A stretch of 64,000 nucleotides of DNA from Bradyrhizobium nanningense (GTDB lineage: Bacteria > Pseudomonadota > Alphaproteobacteria > Rhizobiales > Xanthobacteraceae), in NCBI RefSeq assembly GCF_004114535.1, contig NZ_LBJC01000080.1, positions 96,492-160,491 on the forward strand, given 5' to 3'. Numbering within the stretch: the first letter of the stretch is position 1; each line of letters starts with the position of its first letter. The notes under the pieces were generated by a model. That model was given only the letters and a program-made list of their open reading frames with translations, searched no databases and was not told the origin of the DNA. Made by a program: the position numbers and the translations under genes. Shown one piece after another: positions 24,849 to 33,737 of this stretch.

Positions 24849-25157
24849 TCACCAGCGGCTGCCACCGAAGCCGAATGTCACGCTGGGGCCGCCGCCATAA
24901 TATCCGTACGGCCCACCGCCGTAATAGCCGTGGTGGCGCGGGTAATAGCCGTAGCTTCGATAATAAGGCCGGTAGTGGCCGTGATGCCGCCAATGATGGT
25001 GACCACGCCAGTGATGGTGCCTGCGGTGTGCACTGATGTCGGTGGTCTGGCTTTCCTGCGCGCTCTGCTTCGCGCTCGAATTGCCGGCCGCGTTCGCCGC
25101 CGATCCGCCGGCAAGCGCCGCAGCTCCGACCGCCATCGCGACAATGAGATACTTCAT
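24849..25157 (-). CDS. Secreted His/Tyr/Gly-rich small protein
   Basis: 102 residues. A clean signal peptide (MKYLIVAMAVGAAALAGGSAANA) is followed by a polar stretch and a repetitive tail rich in His, Tyr, Arg and Gly (HRRHHHWRGHHHWRHHGH, then YYGGGPYGYYGGGP). Such exported low-complexity proteins are common in Bradyrhizobium, and the His clusters could bind metal. Function is unknown. GGAG precedes ATG 25157, and a terminator follows immediately. Confidence 0.8.
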   Translation of the reverse strand: MKYLIVAMAVGAAALAGGSAANAAGNSSAKQSAQESQTTDISAHRRHHHWRGHHHWRHHGHYRPYYRSYGYYPRHHGYYGGGPYGYYGGGPSVTFGFGGSRW

Positions 25158-25324
25158 GTTATCACTCCAGTTGAATGTCGTGGGACAACAGATGGGCGTC
25201 GGCTGTGTTCCAGGACGTTGCGGGCGTCGAAACGACGCAGTGCGCGGCATGCGATTCGAAAGGCGGATGATCCTGCGTCGTGAGATTTATTGTCGCATCG
25301 GCGGTATCGATCACGTCGTTGCCA

Positions 25325-25894
25325 TCACTTGGCCGCGAATGACGCGATCACGTCACGGGTGGTAACGATGCTGGCGAACTCGCTGTCGAGGTTCGACAGC
25401 GTCATCGCATGGATCTCCTCGGCGGAATGCTTGTCGCCGTCGGGTCCGATGCGGTCGAACGTCCAGGTCGCATCGCGCACGAGACGCGCGTCGAAGCCGA
25501 GATTGCCGGCCATCCGGGTCGTCGTCTCCACGCAATGATTGGTGGTGGCGCCGCAGATCACGAGCGTGCCGATGCCGGCCGCGCGCAGGCGCTGCTCCAG
25601 GTCGGTGCCGATGAAGGCGCTGTTGACGCGCTTGACGATGACGGTCTCGCCGGGTTGCTCGCGCGCCTCGTCCTTGACGGCATAGCCGGAGCTTTGAGGC
25701 AGGAACGACGAATTCGGCTTTGTGCCCTCATGGCGGATATGAAAGATCGGCGCGCCGCGCGCCCTGAACGTCTGCAGCAGATCGACGATCCGCGCCACCG
25801 CATCCGGATTGTTGCGTCGCTTTCCCGCCGCCTCCCATTCGTCGAACGCGCGCTGCACGTCGACGACGATGAGAGCGGGGAGGGGGCTGGTCAT
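25325..25894 (-). CDS. Isochorismatase-like cysteine hydrolase
   Basis: 189 residues. PALIVVDVQRAFDEWE holds the catalytic Asp, the lysine is in ETVIVKRVNSAFIGTDLE, and the nucleophile lies in VICGATTNHCVETTTRMAGNLGF. The isochorismatase fold includes nicotinamidases and N-carbamoyl hydrolases; the substrate is not deducible. ATG 25894 starts the conserved region. Confidence 0.9.
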   Translation of the reverse strand: MTSPLPALIVVDVQRAFDEWEAAGKRRNNPDAVARIVDLLQTFRARGAPIFHIRHEGTKPNSSFLPQSSGYAVKDEAREQPGETVIVKRVNSAFIGTDLEQRLRAAGIGTLVICGATTNHCVETTTRMAGNLGFDARLVRDATWTFDRIGPDGDKHSAEEIHAMTLSNLDSEFASIVTTRDVIASFAAK

Positions 25895-26226
25895 GAGCGG
25901 ATTTCTCAATGGGTTTGTCGAGTGGAATGTGCGAGGTGACGGAGGTGGCAGGCAATGCCGATTTTCCCTCGTTTCGCGACGACACTCGTGCCCCGGACGC
26001 GGCGCAGCGTCTCTTCGACGGTGCGCCGCAGAGCCGGGGCCCATATCGCCAGAAGGCTCTTTGCGAGTATGGGTCCGGCGCTGCGGAGCAGCGCTACGCG
26101 CCGCACCGCGTCCGGGACGCGAGGGTGAGTTGCGGCCGCCTTGCTGAGGATCAAAGCGGCAAGGACTGGCCGGCCTAGTGTCGAGGCACCAAATGGTTGG
26201 GAATCGATGAGATGCGAGAGGACGCC
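25895..26226. other. Divergent intergenic region with palindromic repeat
   Basis: 332 bases between the isochorismatase-like gene and the acyl-CoA ligase. It contains the repeat copy at 25988-26123; no gene is supported. Confidence 0.6.
25988..26123. repeat. Palindromic repeat (GTGCCCCGGACGCGG type), copy 2
   Basis: Shares GTGCCCCGGACGCGGCGCAGCG and GAGCCGGGGCCCAT with the copy at 9182-9310 and ends with the inverted arm CGCGTCCGGGACGCGAG. Confidence 0.8.
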
Positions 26227-28053
26227 ATGCCGGGGCCGATGAGTCAACCGGACGGTCTTGCCGAGATCAAGACGCTGCCGCAGCTCCTGCGCTGGCGGGT
26301 CGAGGCGACACCGGCGGCGGAGGCCTATCGCCATTTCGACGCGACCGCCCAGCGCTGGGTCAGCCAGTCCTGGCGCGAGATCGATGCGGAATTCGAGCTG
26401 TGGCGGCGGGCGCTCGCCGCGGAGGAATTCTCGCCAGGTGAACGCATCGCCATCCTGATGCCGAACGGCATTGCGCATATCGCCATGGACCAGGCGGCGC
26501 TGTCGCGCGGGCTGGTGCCGGTGCCGATGCATGCTGTCGACAACCCCGACAGCATCGCCTACGTCCTGGTCGATTCCGGCGCGCTGCTCTTGTTTGTCGA
26601 TACACTGGAGCGCTGGCAGGCGATCGTGGCGACCGGACAGCCGCTGGACCATCTCAAGCGCATCGTCTGCGCAGATGCGGGCGGGCTCATCACACCGGAT
26701 GCGCGCATCGTCGGGCTCGACCACTGGCTCGCACAAGCCCCCCGCGTAAGCGCGCCGCTGACCGACGTCGCGGTCCAGCCGGACGATCTCGCCGCCATCG
26801 TCTACACCTCGGGCACGACCGGGCGGCCGAAGGGCGTGATGTTGTCGCACGGCAACGTGGTCGCCAATGTGAAGGCGATCGCGCGCCGCATCAAAGCCGA
26901 ACCGCACGACGTCTTCCTGTCCTTCCTGCCGCTCTCGCACACCTTCGAGCGCACCGGCGGCTATTACTTCCCGATCGCGGTCGGCGCCTGTGTCGCCTAT
27001 GCCCGCTCGGTGCCGCAACTCTCGGAGGATCTGAAGCATGTGCAGCCGACGGTGCTGGTCTCGGTGCCGCGGATCTACGAGCGCATCTACGCGCTGATCG
27101 TGCAACATCGGGCATCCGCGAGCTGGATCGAGCGCGCGCTGCTCGACCTCACCATCGCCGTCGGCGGGCGGCGCTTCGACGCGCGGCAGCAGCATGGCGT
27201 GCCGTCGCTGCTGGACCGGCTGGCTTGGCCGCTGCTCGAGCGCCTCGTCGCCGACAAGGTGCTGGCGCAGCTCGGCGGCCGCCTGCGCGTCGCGGTCTCC
27301 GGCGGCGCGCCGATCGCGGAGCCCGTCATCCGCCTGTTTCTCGCGCTCGGGCTCGACGTCCTCCAGGGTTACGGGATGACGGAGACCTCGCCGGTGGTCT
27401 CCGTCAACACCCCTGACGACAACGATCCGCATTCGGTCGGCCACGTCCTCGACGGCGTCGAGGTCAGGCTGGGCGAGAACGACGAATTGCTGGTGCGCGG
27501 CCCCAGCGTGATGCTCGGCTACTGGCACAAGCCGGAGGAGACGCGCCGCGTCAAGGACGCCGATGGCTGGCTGCATACCGGCGACCAGGCCCGCATCGAG
27601 ACTGGGCGCATCACCATCACCGGCCGCATCAAGGACATCCTGGTCACGTCCACCGGCGAGAAGATCGCGCCGGTGGATCTGGAGACCGCGATCCTCGCCG
27701 ATCCCTTGTTCGAGCAAGCGCTGGTGGTCGGCGAACAGCGGCCGTTCCTCACCGCGCTGGTCGTGCTGAATGCCAAAGCCTGGGTGGAGGAAAAGGAAAG
27801 GCTGGCGGCGCGCGGCCAGCAAGGCGGCGCGGCGGAACGGGCCGCGTTGCTGGCGCGAATAGCGGCAGCCGTGAAGGCCTATCCGTCCTACGCGACACCG
27901 CGCGCGGTGTGGTGGACGCTGGACCCGTGGACCATCGCGGCGGGCCTGCTGACGCCGACGCTGAAGAACAAGCGTCCCGCGCTCGAACGCCGCTTCGCGG
28001 ACGAGATCGAGCACGTCTATGCCAAGAAGCCAGCGCCGATAACGGCCACGTGA
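26227..28053 (+). CDS. Long-chain acyl-CoA synthetase (AMP-forming)
   Basis: 608 residues. The ATP/AMP motif YTSGTTGRPKGVMLSH is exact, with QGYGMTETSP, the D-G region DGWLHTGDQARIE and GRIKDILVTSTGEKIAP. It activates a fatty acid to acyl-CoA with ATP. Length and the FLPLSHTFER segment fit the long-chain FACL group. ATG 26227 follows GAGAGGA; a TTG at 26197 is possible. It is followed 96 bases later by oleate hydratase, so the two may serve the same lipid. Confidence 0.9.
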   Translation: MPGPMSQPDGLAEIKTLPQLLRWRVEATPAAEAYRHFDATAQRWVSQSWREIDAEFELWRRALAAEEFSPGERIAILMPNGIAHIAMDQAALSRGLVPVPMHAVDNPDSIAYVLVDSGALLLFVDTLERWQAIVATGQPLDHLKRIVCADAGGLITPDARIVGLDHWLAQAPRVSAPLTDVAVQPDDLAAIVYTSGTTGRPKGVMLSHGNVVANVKAIARRIKAEPHDVFLSFLPLSHTFERTGGYYFPIAVGACVAYARSVPQLSEDLKHVQPTVLVSVPRIYERIYALIVQHRASASWIERALLDLTIAVGGRRFDARQQHGVPSLLDRLAWPLLERLVADKVLAQLGGRLRVAVSGGAPIAEPVIRLFLALGLDVLQGYGMTETSPVVSVNTPDDNDPHSVGHVLDGVEVRLGENDELLVRGPSVMLGYWHKPEETRRVKDADGWLHTGDQARIETGRITITGRIKDILVTSTGEKIAPVDLETAILADPLFEQALVVGEQRPFLTALVVLNAKAWVEEKERLAARGQQGGAAERAALLARIAAAVKAYPSYATPRAVWWTLDPWTIAAGLLTPTLKNKRPALERRFADEIEHVYAKKPAPITAT

Positions 28054-28149
28054 TTTCGCCGGTCCCGCAGCGCTTGATCCAGCGCAATCTCGGCCGTTGC
28101 TGCGCGATGCAATGTCGCCGCGACATTCGAACCGAAATCGAGGCAGGTC

Positions 28150-29709
28150 ATGAAGGCGTATTTCATCGGCGGTGGCATCGGATCGCTCGCGGGCGCGGCG
28201 TTCCTGATCCGCGACGCGCAACAGCGGGGGCGTGACATCGTGATCTACGAGGCGCAGCCGCTGGTCGGCGGCAGCCTCGACGGCGCCCAGCTCGCGAACG
28301 GCGCCTATTCGCTGCGCGGCGGCCGCATGCTCACCACCGACCATTACGAATGCACCTGGGACTTGCTGTCGAGCATCCCCTCGCTGGAGCATCCGGGCCT
28401 CAGCGTGCGCGACGAGACGATCGCCTTCAACGTGGAGAATCCGGCGCACTCGAAGGCGCGGCTGGTCGATCGCAACCGCTTCAAGGTCGACGTCTCGCAT
28501 ATGGGCTTCTCCGCGCGCGACCGGCTGGAGCTGGTGCGACTCACCGAGGCCTCGGAAGAGGCGCTCGGCAACAGCCGCATCACCGACTGGCTCTCGCCGG
28601 AATTCTTCGAGTCCAATTTCTGGTACATGTGGCAGACCACGTTCGCCTTCCAGCCCTGGCACAGCGCCGTCGAGCTGAAGCGCTATCTGCACCGCTTCAT
28701 GAACGAGTTTCCGCGCATCGAGACGCTCAGTGGCGTCAAGCGCACCGTCTACAACCAGTACGATGCGATCGTACGGCCGCTCGCCGACTGGCTGAAGAGC
28801 CAGGGCGTACAATTCGTGCGCGGCACGCGCGTCACCGACATGGCGATCGAAAGCGACGACGGACGCTTGCGGGTGCGCCAACTCGTGCTCGATCGCGACG
28901 GCCGCACCGCCAATGTCCTGCTCGAGGACGGCGATCTCGTGTTCTTCCAGAACGGCTCGATGACGGACGCCTCGAGCCTGGGCACGATGACCGAGCCGCC
29001 GTCGCGTCTCACCAAGAAAGACAGTCAGGGCTGGACGTTGTGGGAGACGATCGCGCAGGGGCGTCCCGAATTCGGCAATCCCTCCGCCTTCAACACTTCG
29101 ATCCCCGAATCCTATTGGCTGTCCTTCACCGTCACCTGCCGCGATCCGCTGTTCTTCGATCGGATGGAGGCGTTCTCCGGCAACAGGGCCGGCACCGGCG
29201 GCCTTGTGACGTTCAAGGATTCCAACTGGCTGATGTCGGTCGTGCTCTATCACCAGCCGCATTTCGCAGGACAGCCGAACAACGTGCAGGTGTTCTGGGG
29301 CTATGCGCTGCATCCCGACCGCGTCGGCAATTTCGTCGGCAAGGCGATGTCCGATTGCGGCGGCGCGGACATCCTGAAGGAGCTGTGTGGCCACCTGAAT
29401 TTCGACATGGGCGTGTTCGAGGACGCGATCTGCATTCCCTGCCGCATGCCCTACATCACCAGCATGTTCATGCCGCGCAATTGGGCCGACCGGCCGCTGC
29501 CGGTGCCGAAGAATTCGGTCAATCTCGCTTTCGTCAGCCAGTTCGTCGAAATCCCCGACGACGTCGTGTTCACCGTCGAATATTCGGTGCGGGCGGCGCA
29601 GATGGCGGTCTATCAGCTGATGAAGATCGATCGCCCGGTGCCGGCGGTGACGCGGCACGACAAGTCGCTCGCGGTGATCTTCGCTACGCTGGAAAAGGCG
29701 TTCGCGTGA
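28150..29709 (+). CDS. ohyA: Oleate hydratase
   Basis: 519 residues. The FAD-binding start KAYFIGGGIGSLAGAAFLIRD with YEAQPLVGGSLDG, and the family segments GGRMLTTDHYECTWDLLS, FWYMWQTTFAFQPWHSAVELKRY, PNNVQVFWGYAL and CRMPYITSMFMPRNWADRP are characteristic. The enzyme adds water to the double bond of oleic acid to give 10-hydroxystearate. It is shorter than many homologues, which often have 550-650 residues, mainly because the N-terminus begins right at the FAD motif. The neighbour is an acyl-CoA ligase. Confidence 0.92.
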   Translation: MKAYFIGGGIGSLAGAAFLIRDAQQRGRDIVIYEAQPLVGGSLDGAQLANGAYSLRGGRMLTTDHYECTWDLLSSIPSLEHPGLSVRDETIAFNVENPAHSKARLVDRNRFKVDVSHMGFSARDRLELVRLTEASEEALGNSRITDWLSPEFFESNFWYMWQTTFAFQPWHSAVELKRYLHRFMNEFPRIETLSGVKRTVYNQYDAIVRPLADWLKSQGVQFVRGTRVTDMAIESDDGRLRVRQLVLDRDGRTANVLLEDGDLVFFQNGSMTDASSLGTMTEPPSRLTKKDSQGWTLWETIAQGRPEFGNPSAFNTSIPESYWLSFTVTCRDPLFFDRMEAFSGNRAGTGGLVTFKDSNWLMSVVLYHQPHFAGQPNNVQVFWGYALHPDRVGNFVGKAMSDCGGADILKELCGHLNFDMGVFEDAICIPCRMPYITSMFMPRNWADRPLPVPKNSVNLAFVSQFVEIPDDVVFTVEYSVRAAQMAVYQLMKIDRPVPAVTRHDKSLAVIFATLEKAFA

Positions 29710-29755
29710 AGTTGTTTCTCCCGCTCCCCGTTCTTACGGGGAGAGGCGAGAAGAG

Positions 29756-30352
29756 CTACTTGAACGGATCCTGGATCGAGGGCGAGGACTGCCGGATGCG
29801 GCGCACGCTGACCGGCGTGCCGTCGGAGACGAACAGCAGTTCGTAGCGGCGGCCTTCGCTGTCGGTGGCGGAGCAGGTGACGTCAGTTACCTTCTTGGCG
29901 GCGAAATTGCCGGTCTGGCGGCAGAGGCCGGTGGAGGTCTGCTCGGCCGGCACCGGCAGGCCGTCGACCTTGGGGCGGTCCTTGGAGTTGAGCAGCATGC
30001 GGTCGATCGGCAGCTCGTAGGAATTGTCGTCGGCGCGCTTGCCGTTCTCGCCCGAGAACGAAACGACGTGGCTGTCGTCGGAGGGATCGTCGACCGCGAC
30101 CGCGAAATTGACCCGGCCCTTGTCGCCATGGGCGTAGGCCACCGTCTTGCAGGCGAAGGTGCGGCCGGCGACCTTGAACGTCTTGCAGTGGCCGGACATC
30201 AGCGCCAACAGGTCGATGAGGGTATTCTGCTGCGCCGCCGGATTGTTGACCGGGATTGGTTTGGAAGTCTCGGCAAAACAAGGACTTGTCCCAGCGGCAA
30301 GGGTGGCGGCCAAGGCCAGCGCGGTGGCCGGAAGCGGTCTGCAGAGGCGCAT
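29756..30352 (-). CDS. Secreted hypothetical protein
   Basis: 198 residues. A signal peptide (MRLCRPLPATALALAATLAAGTSPCFAE) precedes a soluble domain with scattered cysteines (SGHCKTFKVAGRTFACKTVAY, STGLCRQTGNF, VTDVTCSATD), consistent with a disulfide-bonded periplasmic protein. No family is recognised. ATG 30352 is chosen because it starts the signal peptide; the frame continues far upstream without meaning. It ends close to the oleate hydratase gene (convergent). Confidence 0.75.
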   Translation of the reverse strand: MRLCRPLPATALALAATLAAGTSPCFAETSKPIPVNNPAAQQNTLIDLLALMSGHCKTFKVAGRTFACKTVAYAHGDKGRVNFAVAVDDPSDDSHVVSFSGENGKRADDNSYELPIDRMLLNSKDRPKVDGLPVPAEQTSTGLCRQTGNFAAKKVTDVTCSATDSEGRRYELLFVSDGTPVSVRRIRQSSPSIQDPFK

Positions 30353-30548
30353 CGGAAGGCTCACCTGCCCGAGAACCGTGAACCGGTTCCATCCCACAAC
30401 CATCGAATCGCAAATTAGTTGCGATCCCGTTTGTTCTGCAAGACCCGTCTGGAATACCACCGCGCCATCCCGAGGGCGATTCGCCCACATCGCCCAACCC
30501 GTCCCGCCCGGCACTTGCCGCCAGGCCGGTGTTTTTTTCGTGGCAGAG

Positions 30549-31856
30549 CTAGCCCGTGGCCGTCTGCCAGCGCGCATCGCGCAGGGACGGGCGGCGGTGC
30601 AGGCGGGCGTCCAGCAGGGCACGGGCGCGGGGCAGCTCGCCGCTGCGCATGAGCGCGATGATGTAGGTGTCCTCGACCAGCTCGCTCTGGGCGTGGCTGC
30701 CGCCGATCCGCACGACCTCGGTGAGGACAGGCGCGAGCGCTTGCACGCATGAGGCGTAATCCTCGTCCGCGAAGGCCGCCAGCGCGCGGAAGATCGCCGG
30801 CACGACGGGGCCGGCCGGCAGCTTGCCCTCGGCGAGCCGCTGCTCGATCGTCGCAAGGCGTGCGGTGAGAGCCGCGTGGTTTTGCGTCGCCGCCGCGAAC
30901 AGGGCCATGTGGACGTCGGCGAAGGACAGGCTCGACTTCGGAAACAGTTTTTGTGCGGTGGCGTCCGCTTCCTGCCACAACGTCTTCGGCACGGTGTGGC
31001 CGTACGCCGATAGGCGCCAGAGCAGCGAGGCGGCGTCGGTGATAACGTTGAGCGGCGGCGCCTGTGTGGCGGAAGGCCGGAGCACGTCGGCATAGATCGC
31101 GAGGGCGCGCGCGGCATCGTCCTGCTCGAGCGCGCCGAGCGCCTGGTGCCAGCGGATATGGCCGTGCAAAATTCCGGCGCGGTCGTAGGACGGAATCCAG
31201 TCGTCGACGAGGCGATCGGCCGCCTCGATCGAGCCGTCCTCGAACATCGCATGCAGCACCGCATGCGCGGCGTGGGCATTCGCCCGGCGCAAACTGAAGC
31301 CGCGCTCGGTGACGGCCCGGCCGCGTGCGACGTCGCCATTCTCGGTCATGGCCCAGCCGGCCATCGTGAGGAACCACCAATCCTCGCCGTAATGCCGCGC
31401 CACGCGCTCGCACAGCTCGTGCCGCGCGCGATCGTGGTCCGCCATGCCGGAGAAGGCGAACAGGCCGAACGCCCCGAGCGGCAGCGACAGCACCAGGGCA
31501 TCGCGCGGCCAGTTCTCGACGTGCTTCAGCGTCGATGCGATCGCCTCGTGCAGCCGGCCCTCGATCGCAAGCGCCAGCGTCTCGACATGCGAGCGCTCGC
31601 GCTCCGTGCCGCGCCTTGCGACCAGCTCGCGCGCGAGCGCCGCCTTGCTCCGTGCCAGATCGCCCTGTTGGTAGAAGGCGTGCACGCGGGCGCGGGCGAT
31701 ATGGGGAAGCGCGAAATCGGGATCGGCCGCAATCGCGCGCTCCAGCGTCTCCGCCATGCCGGTCCAGCCGGAGAGCATGAGGTCGACGCCGTAAGCGCCG
31801 GCAGCCGCATCGGATGCGGTAGAGAGCGGCAGGCCGTAGCGGTCTTCGTGCGCCAT
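30549..31856 (-). CDS. Tetratricopeptide repeat protein
   Basis: 435 residues, almost all helical, with TPR-like repeats (for example GMAETLERAIAADPDFALPHIARARVHAFYQQGDLARS). It resembles the TPR '38-like' proteins that are cytosolic and of unknown role. No catalytic residues or signal peptide are seen. It lies 18 bases downstream of the aldo/keto reductase gene on the same strand, so the two are probably one operon. Confidence 0.85.
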   Translation of the reverse strand: MAHEDRYGLPLSTASDAAAGAYGVDLMLSGWTGMAETLERAIAADPDFALPHIARARVHAFYQQGDLARSKAALARELVARRGTERERSHVETLALAIEGRLHEAIASTLKHVENWPRDALVLSLPLGAFGLFAFSGMADHDRARHELCERVARHYGEDWWFLTMAGWAMTENGDVARGRAVTERGFSLRRANAHAAHAVLHAMFEDGSIEAADRLVDDWIPSYDRAGILHGHIRWHQALGALEQDDAARALAIYADVLRPSATQAPPLNVITDAASLLWRLSAYGHTVPKTLWQEADATAQKLFPKSSLSFADVHMALFAAATQNHAALTARLATIEQRLAEGKLPAGPVVPAIFRALAAFADEDYASCVQALAPVLTEVVRIGGSHAQSELVEDTYIIALMRSGELPRARALLDARLHRRPSLRDARWQTATG

Positions 31857-31874
31857 CGTCGTCTTTCGAAAGTT

Positions 31875-32897
31875 TCACGCCGTCCGCGCGCGGCGGCCTT
31901 CGATCGGGTAGGCGGGGTCGTTGTAGCCCGGCGTCGAGGGATGGCCCGGTACGACCAGCCGGTCGATCAGTGCTTCGTCATCGGCGGTGAAGCGATAGTC
32001 GAGCGCGCTGATGTAGCCGTCCCACTGCTCCTCGGTGCGGGGCCCCGCGACGATCGAGGAGACGAAGGCTGAGTTGAGCACCCAGGCAACCGCGAACTGG
32101 CCGGCGGCGATGCCCTTCCTCTCCGCGTGCGCCTTGATCTCCTGCGCGAGCTGAAGCGATTCCGGCCGCCATTCGGTCTGCATCATGCGGGTGTCGTTGC
32201 GCCCCGCGCGCGTCTCCTGGTCGGGGGCAGCATCCGGCTTGTACTTGCCGGTGAGCACGCCGCGCGCCAGCGGGCTGTAGGGAACGATGCCGAGGCCGTA
32301 ATAAGAGCAGGCCGGGAAGTGCTCGACCTCGGGCATGCGGTTCATCGCGTTGTAATAGGGCTGGCTCACCGCCGGACGGTCGATGCCGAGCCGGTCGCAG
32401 ATGTTGCAGATCTCGGCGACGCGCCAGGCGCGGTAATTGGAGACGCCGAAATAACGCACCTTGCCTGCTCGGATCAAATCGCCCATCGCGCGCACCGTCT
32501 CCTCCAGCGGCGTCGAATGGTCTTCCTTGTGCAGATAGTAGATGTCGATGTGATCAGTGCCGAGCCGCTTCAGGCTTTCGTCAGCAGCCTGCAGCACCCA
32601 GCGCCGCGACAGGCCGACCCGGTTGGGATCGTCACCCATCCCAGTATTCATGGGATTGGCGAGCTTCGTCGCGAGCACCCAGGCGTGGCGGTTGCTGGCG
32701 ATGGCGCGGCCGACGACCTCCTCGGATGCGCCCTTCGAATAGGCGTCGGCGGTGTCGATGAAGTTGATGCCGGCCCCGCGAGCCTTGTCGATGATCCGCT
32801 TTGATGCGGCTTCATCGGTCGGCCCGCCGAACATCATGGTGCCCAGACAGATCGGCGACACTTTCAGGCCGCTGCGGCCGAGCTGACGGTATTGCAT
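31875..32897 (-). CDS. Aldo/keto reductase
   Basis: 340 residues. The catalytic tetrad is visible: Asp and Tyr in FIDTADAYSKGASEE, Lys in VLATKLANP, His in IYYLHKED. The NADPH-binding C-terminus (FVSSIVAGPRTEEQWDGY) is intact. The start MQYRQLGRSGLKVSPICLGTM is the standard one. It reduces an aldehyde or ketone with NADPH; the substrate is unknown. Confidence 0.93.
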   Translation of the reverse strand: MQYRQLGRSGLKVSPICLGTMMFGGPTDEAASKRIIDKARGAGINFIDTADAYSKGASEEVVGRAIASNRHAWVLATKLANPMNTGMGDDPNRVGLSRRWVLQAADESLKRLGTDHIDIYYLHKEDHSTPLEETVRAMGDLIRAGKVRYFGVSNYRAWRVAEICNICDRLGIDRPAVSQPYYNAMNRMPEVEHFPACSYYGLGIVPYSPLARGVLTGKYKPDAAPDQETRAGRNDTRMMQTEWRPESLQLAQEIKAHAERKGIAAGQFAVAWVLNSAFVSSIVAGPRTEEQWDGYISALDYRFTADDEALIDRLVVPGHPSTPGYNDPAYPIEGRRARTA

Positions 32898-32944
32898 GGG
32901 CGGGTCCTCGAGATTTGATGGAGGGCAGCATAGCCAGCCCCGCC

Positions 32945-33032
32945 CGTCATTGCGAGCGCGGCGAAGCAATCCAGAGATGCATCCGCGGAGAGATGCTGGA
33001 TTGCTTCGTCGCAAGAGCTCCTCGCAATGACG
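32945..33032. repeat. Palindromic repeat (CGTCATTGCGAG type)
   Basis: Outer arms CGTCATTGCGAG (32945-32956) and CTCGCAATGACG (33021-33032) are exact inverted repeats; inner GAAGCAATCCAG (32963-32974) and CTGGATTGCTTC (32996-33007) are exact inverted repeats. A half-copy is at 63869-63905. Confidence 0.85.
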
Positions 33033-33061
33033 CGGAGAGGAAGGCCGCCCAATCTCCTCTC

Positions 33062-33194
33062 GTCGTCCCGGACAAGCGAAGCGCAGATCCGGGACCCATA
33101 GCCACAGGGAATTGTTTGGCGAAGACTCGGAGTGGCCTGCTTCGCGCCACCACTCCTCCCTGGGGTTATGGGTCCCCGCGTTCGCGGGGACGAC
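33062..33194. repeat. Cloverleaf-like composite repeat, copy 1
   Basis: Two terminal hairpins (GTCCCGGACAAGCG...CAGATCCGGGAC and GTCCCCGCG-TTCGCGGGGAC) flank a centre with TTGGCGAAGACTCGG, GCTTCGCGCC and CTCCCTGGGGTTATGGG. The central GACCCATAGCCAC and GGGGTTATGGGTC can pair. The copy at 35643-35798 has the same plan. Confidence 0.8.
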
Positions 33195-33241
33195 AGTGGA
33201 GTGTGTGACTGCGATGGTGACCGCTTGACCACGCCTCCCCT

Positions 33242-33679
33242 TTACCCCGGCCCCTTCAGGATCTTGAACACGCCGTTCGCCATCACGATGCAGCGGTCGT
33301 CGACCGTCACCTCCGTGCTCATGAAGATCAGGCTGCGGGTCGAGCGCACCACGCGCGGGCGGGAGATCAGGATGTCGCCGATCTGGCCGGCTTCGACGAA
33401 ATGGGTGTCGAGCTGCACCGTCGCCATGAACTCCTTGCCGGAGACGTAGCGGGCGGTCATGCCGCAGGTGCGGTCGGCGAAGGTCATCATCACGCCGCCC
33501 TGCACCATGCCGCGGCGGTTGTGGTGCTTGTCTTCGGTCGCGAGCGCGAACTCGTGATGGCCGCCGACCTTGCGCTCCCACAACGGACCGATCAGGTGCA
33601 TGAAGCCGGTCGTCTCCAGCATGCTCCAGCCCTCTGATTTGAGCCTTGCGGCGGCCTTGCTCGTCATCGCTCCGTCCAT
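33242..33679 (-). CDS. PaaI-family acyl-CoA thioesterase (hotdog fold)
   Basis: 145 residues. The hotdog-fold signature is HHNRRGMVQGGVMMTFADRTCGMTA followed by VQLDTHFVEAGQIGDILIS. Family members hydrolyse acyl- or phenylacyl-CoA thioesters. The start is uncertain: ATG 33679 (MDGAMTSK) or ATG 33667 (MTSKAAAR). It is divergent from the NUDIX gene, 58 bases away. Confidence 0.87.
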   Translation of the reverse strand: MDGAMTSKAAARLKSEGWSMLETTGFMHLIGPLWERKVGGHHEFALATEDKHHNRRGMVQGGVMMTFADRTCGMTARYVSGKEFMATVQLDTHFVEAGQIGDILISRPRVVRSTRSLIFMSTEVTVDDRCIVMANGVFKILKGPG

Positions 33680-33737
33680 CTCTGCAGCGCTGTCTCTCCT
33701 CGTTTCATCAGATGCAGTCCTGGTGTAGTCAAGCACC

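Noticed and set aside
24849..25157. His-rich protein as a nickel or zinc chaperone
   Set aside because: The histidine-rich tail sits in a low-complexity export protein with no metal-uptake neighbours; no more than possible metal binding is supported.
25906..29658. A minus-strand open frame of about 1250 codons
   Set aside because: It lies opposite the clearly real acyl-CoA ligase and oleate hydratase genes. It reflects high GC with few stop codons, and the protein is rich in Arg, His, Asp and Ala with no domain.
31875..33581. Aldo/keto reductase apparently fused to an upstream extension
   Set aside because: The extension is out of frame with the thioesterase gene, runs through two palindromic repeats, and lacks protein character. 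The true start is 32897.
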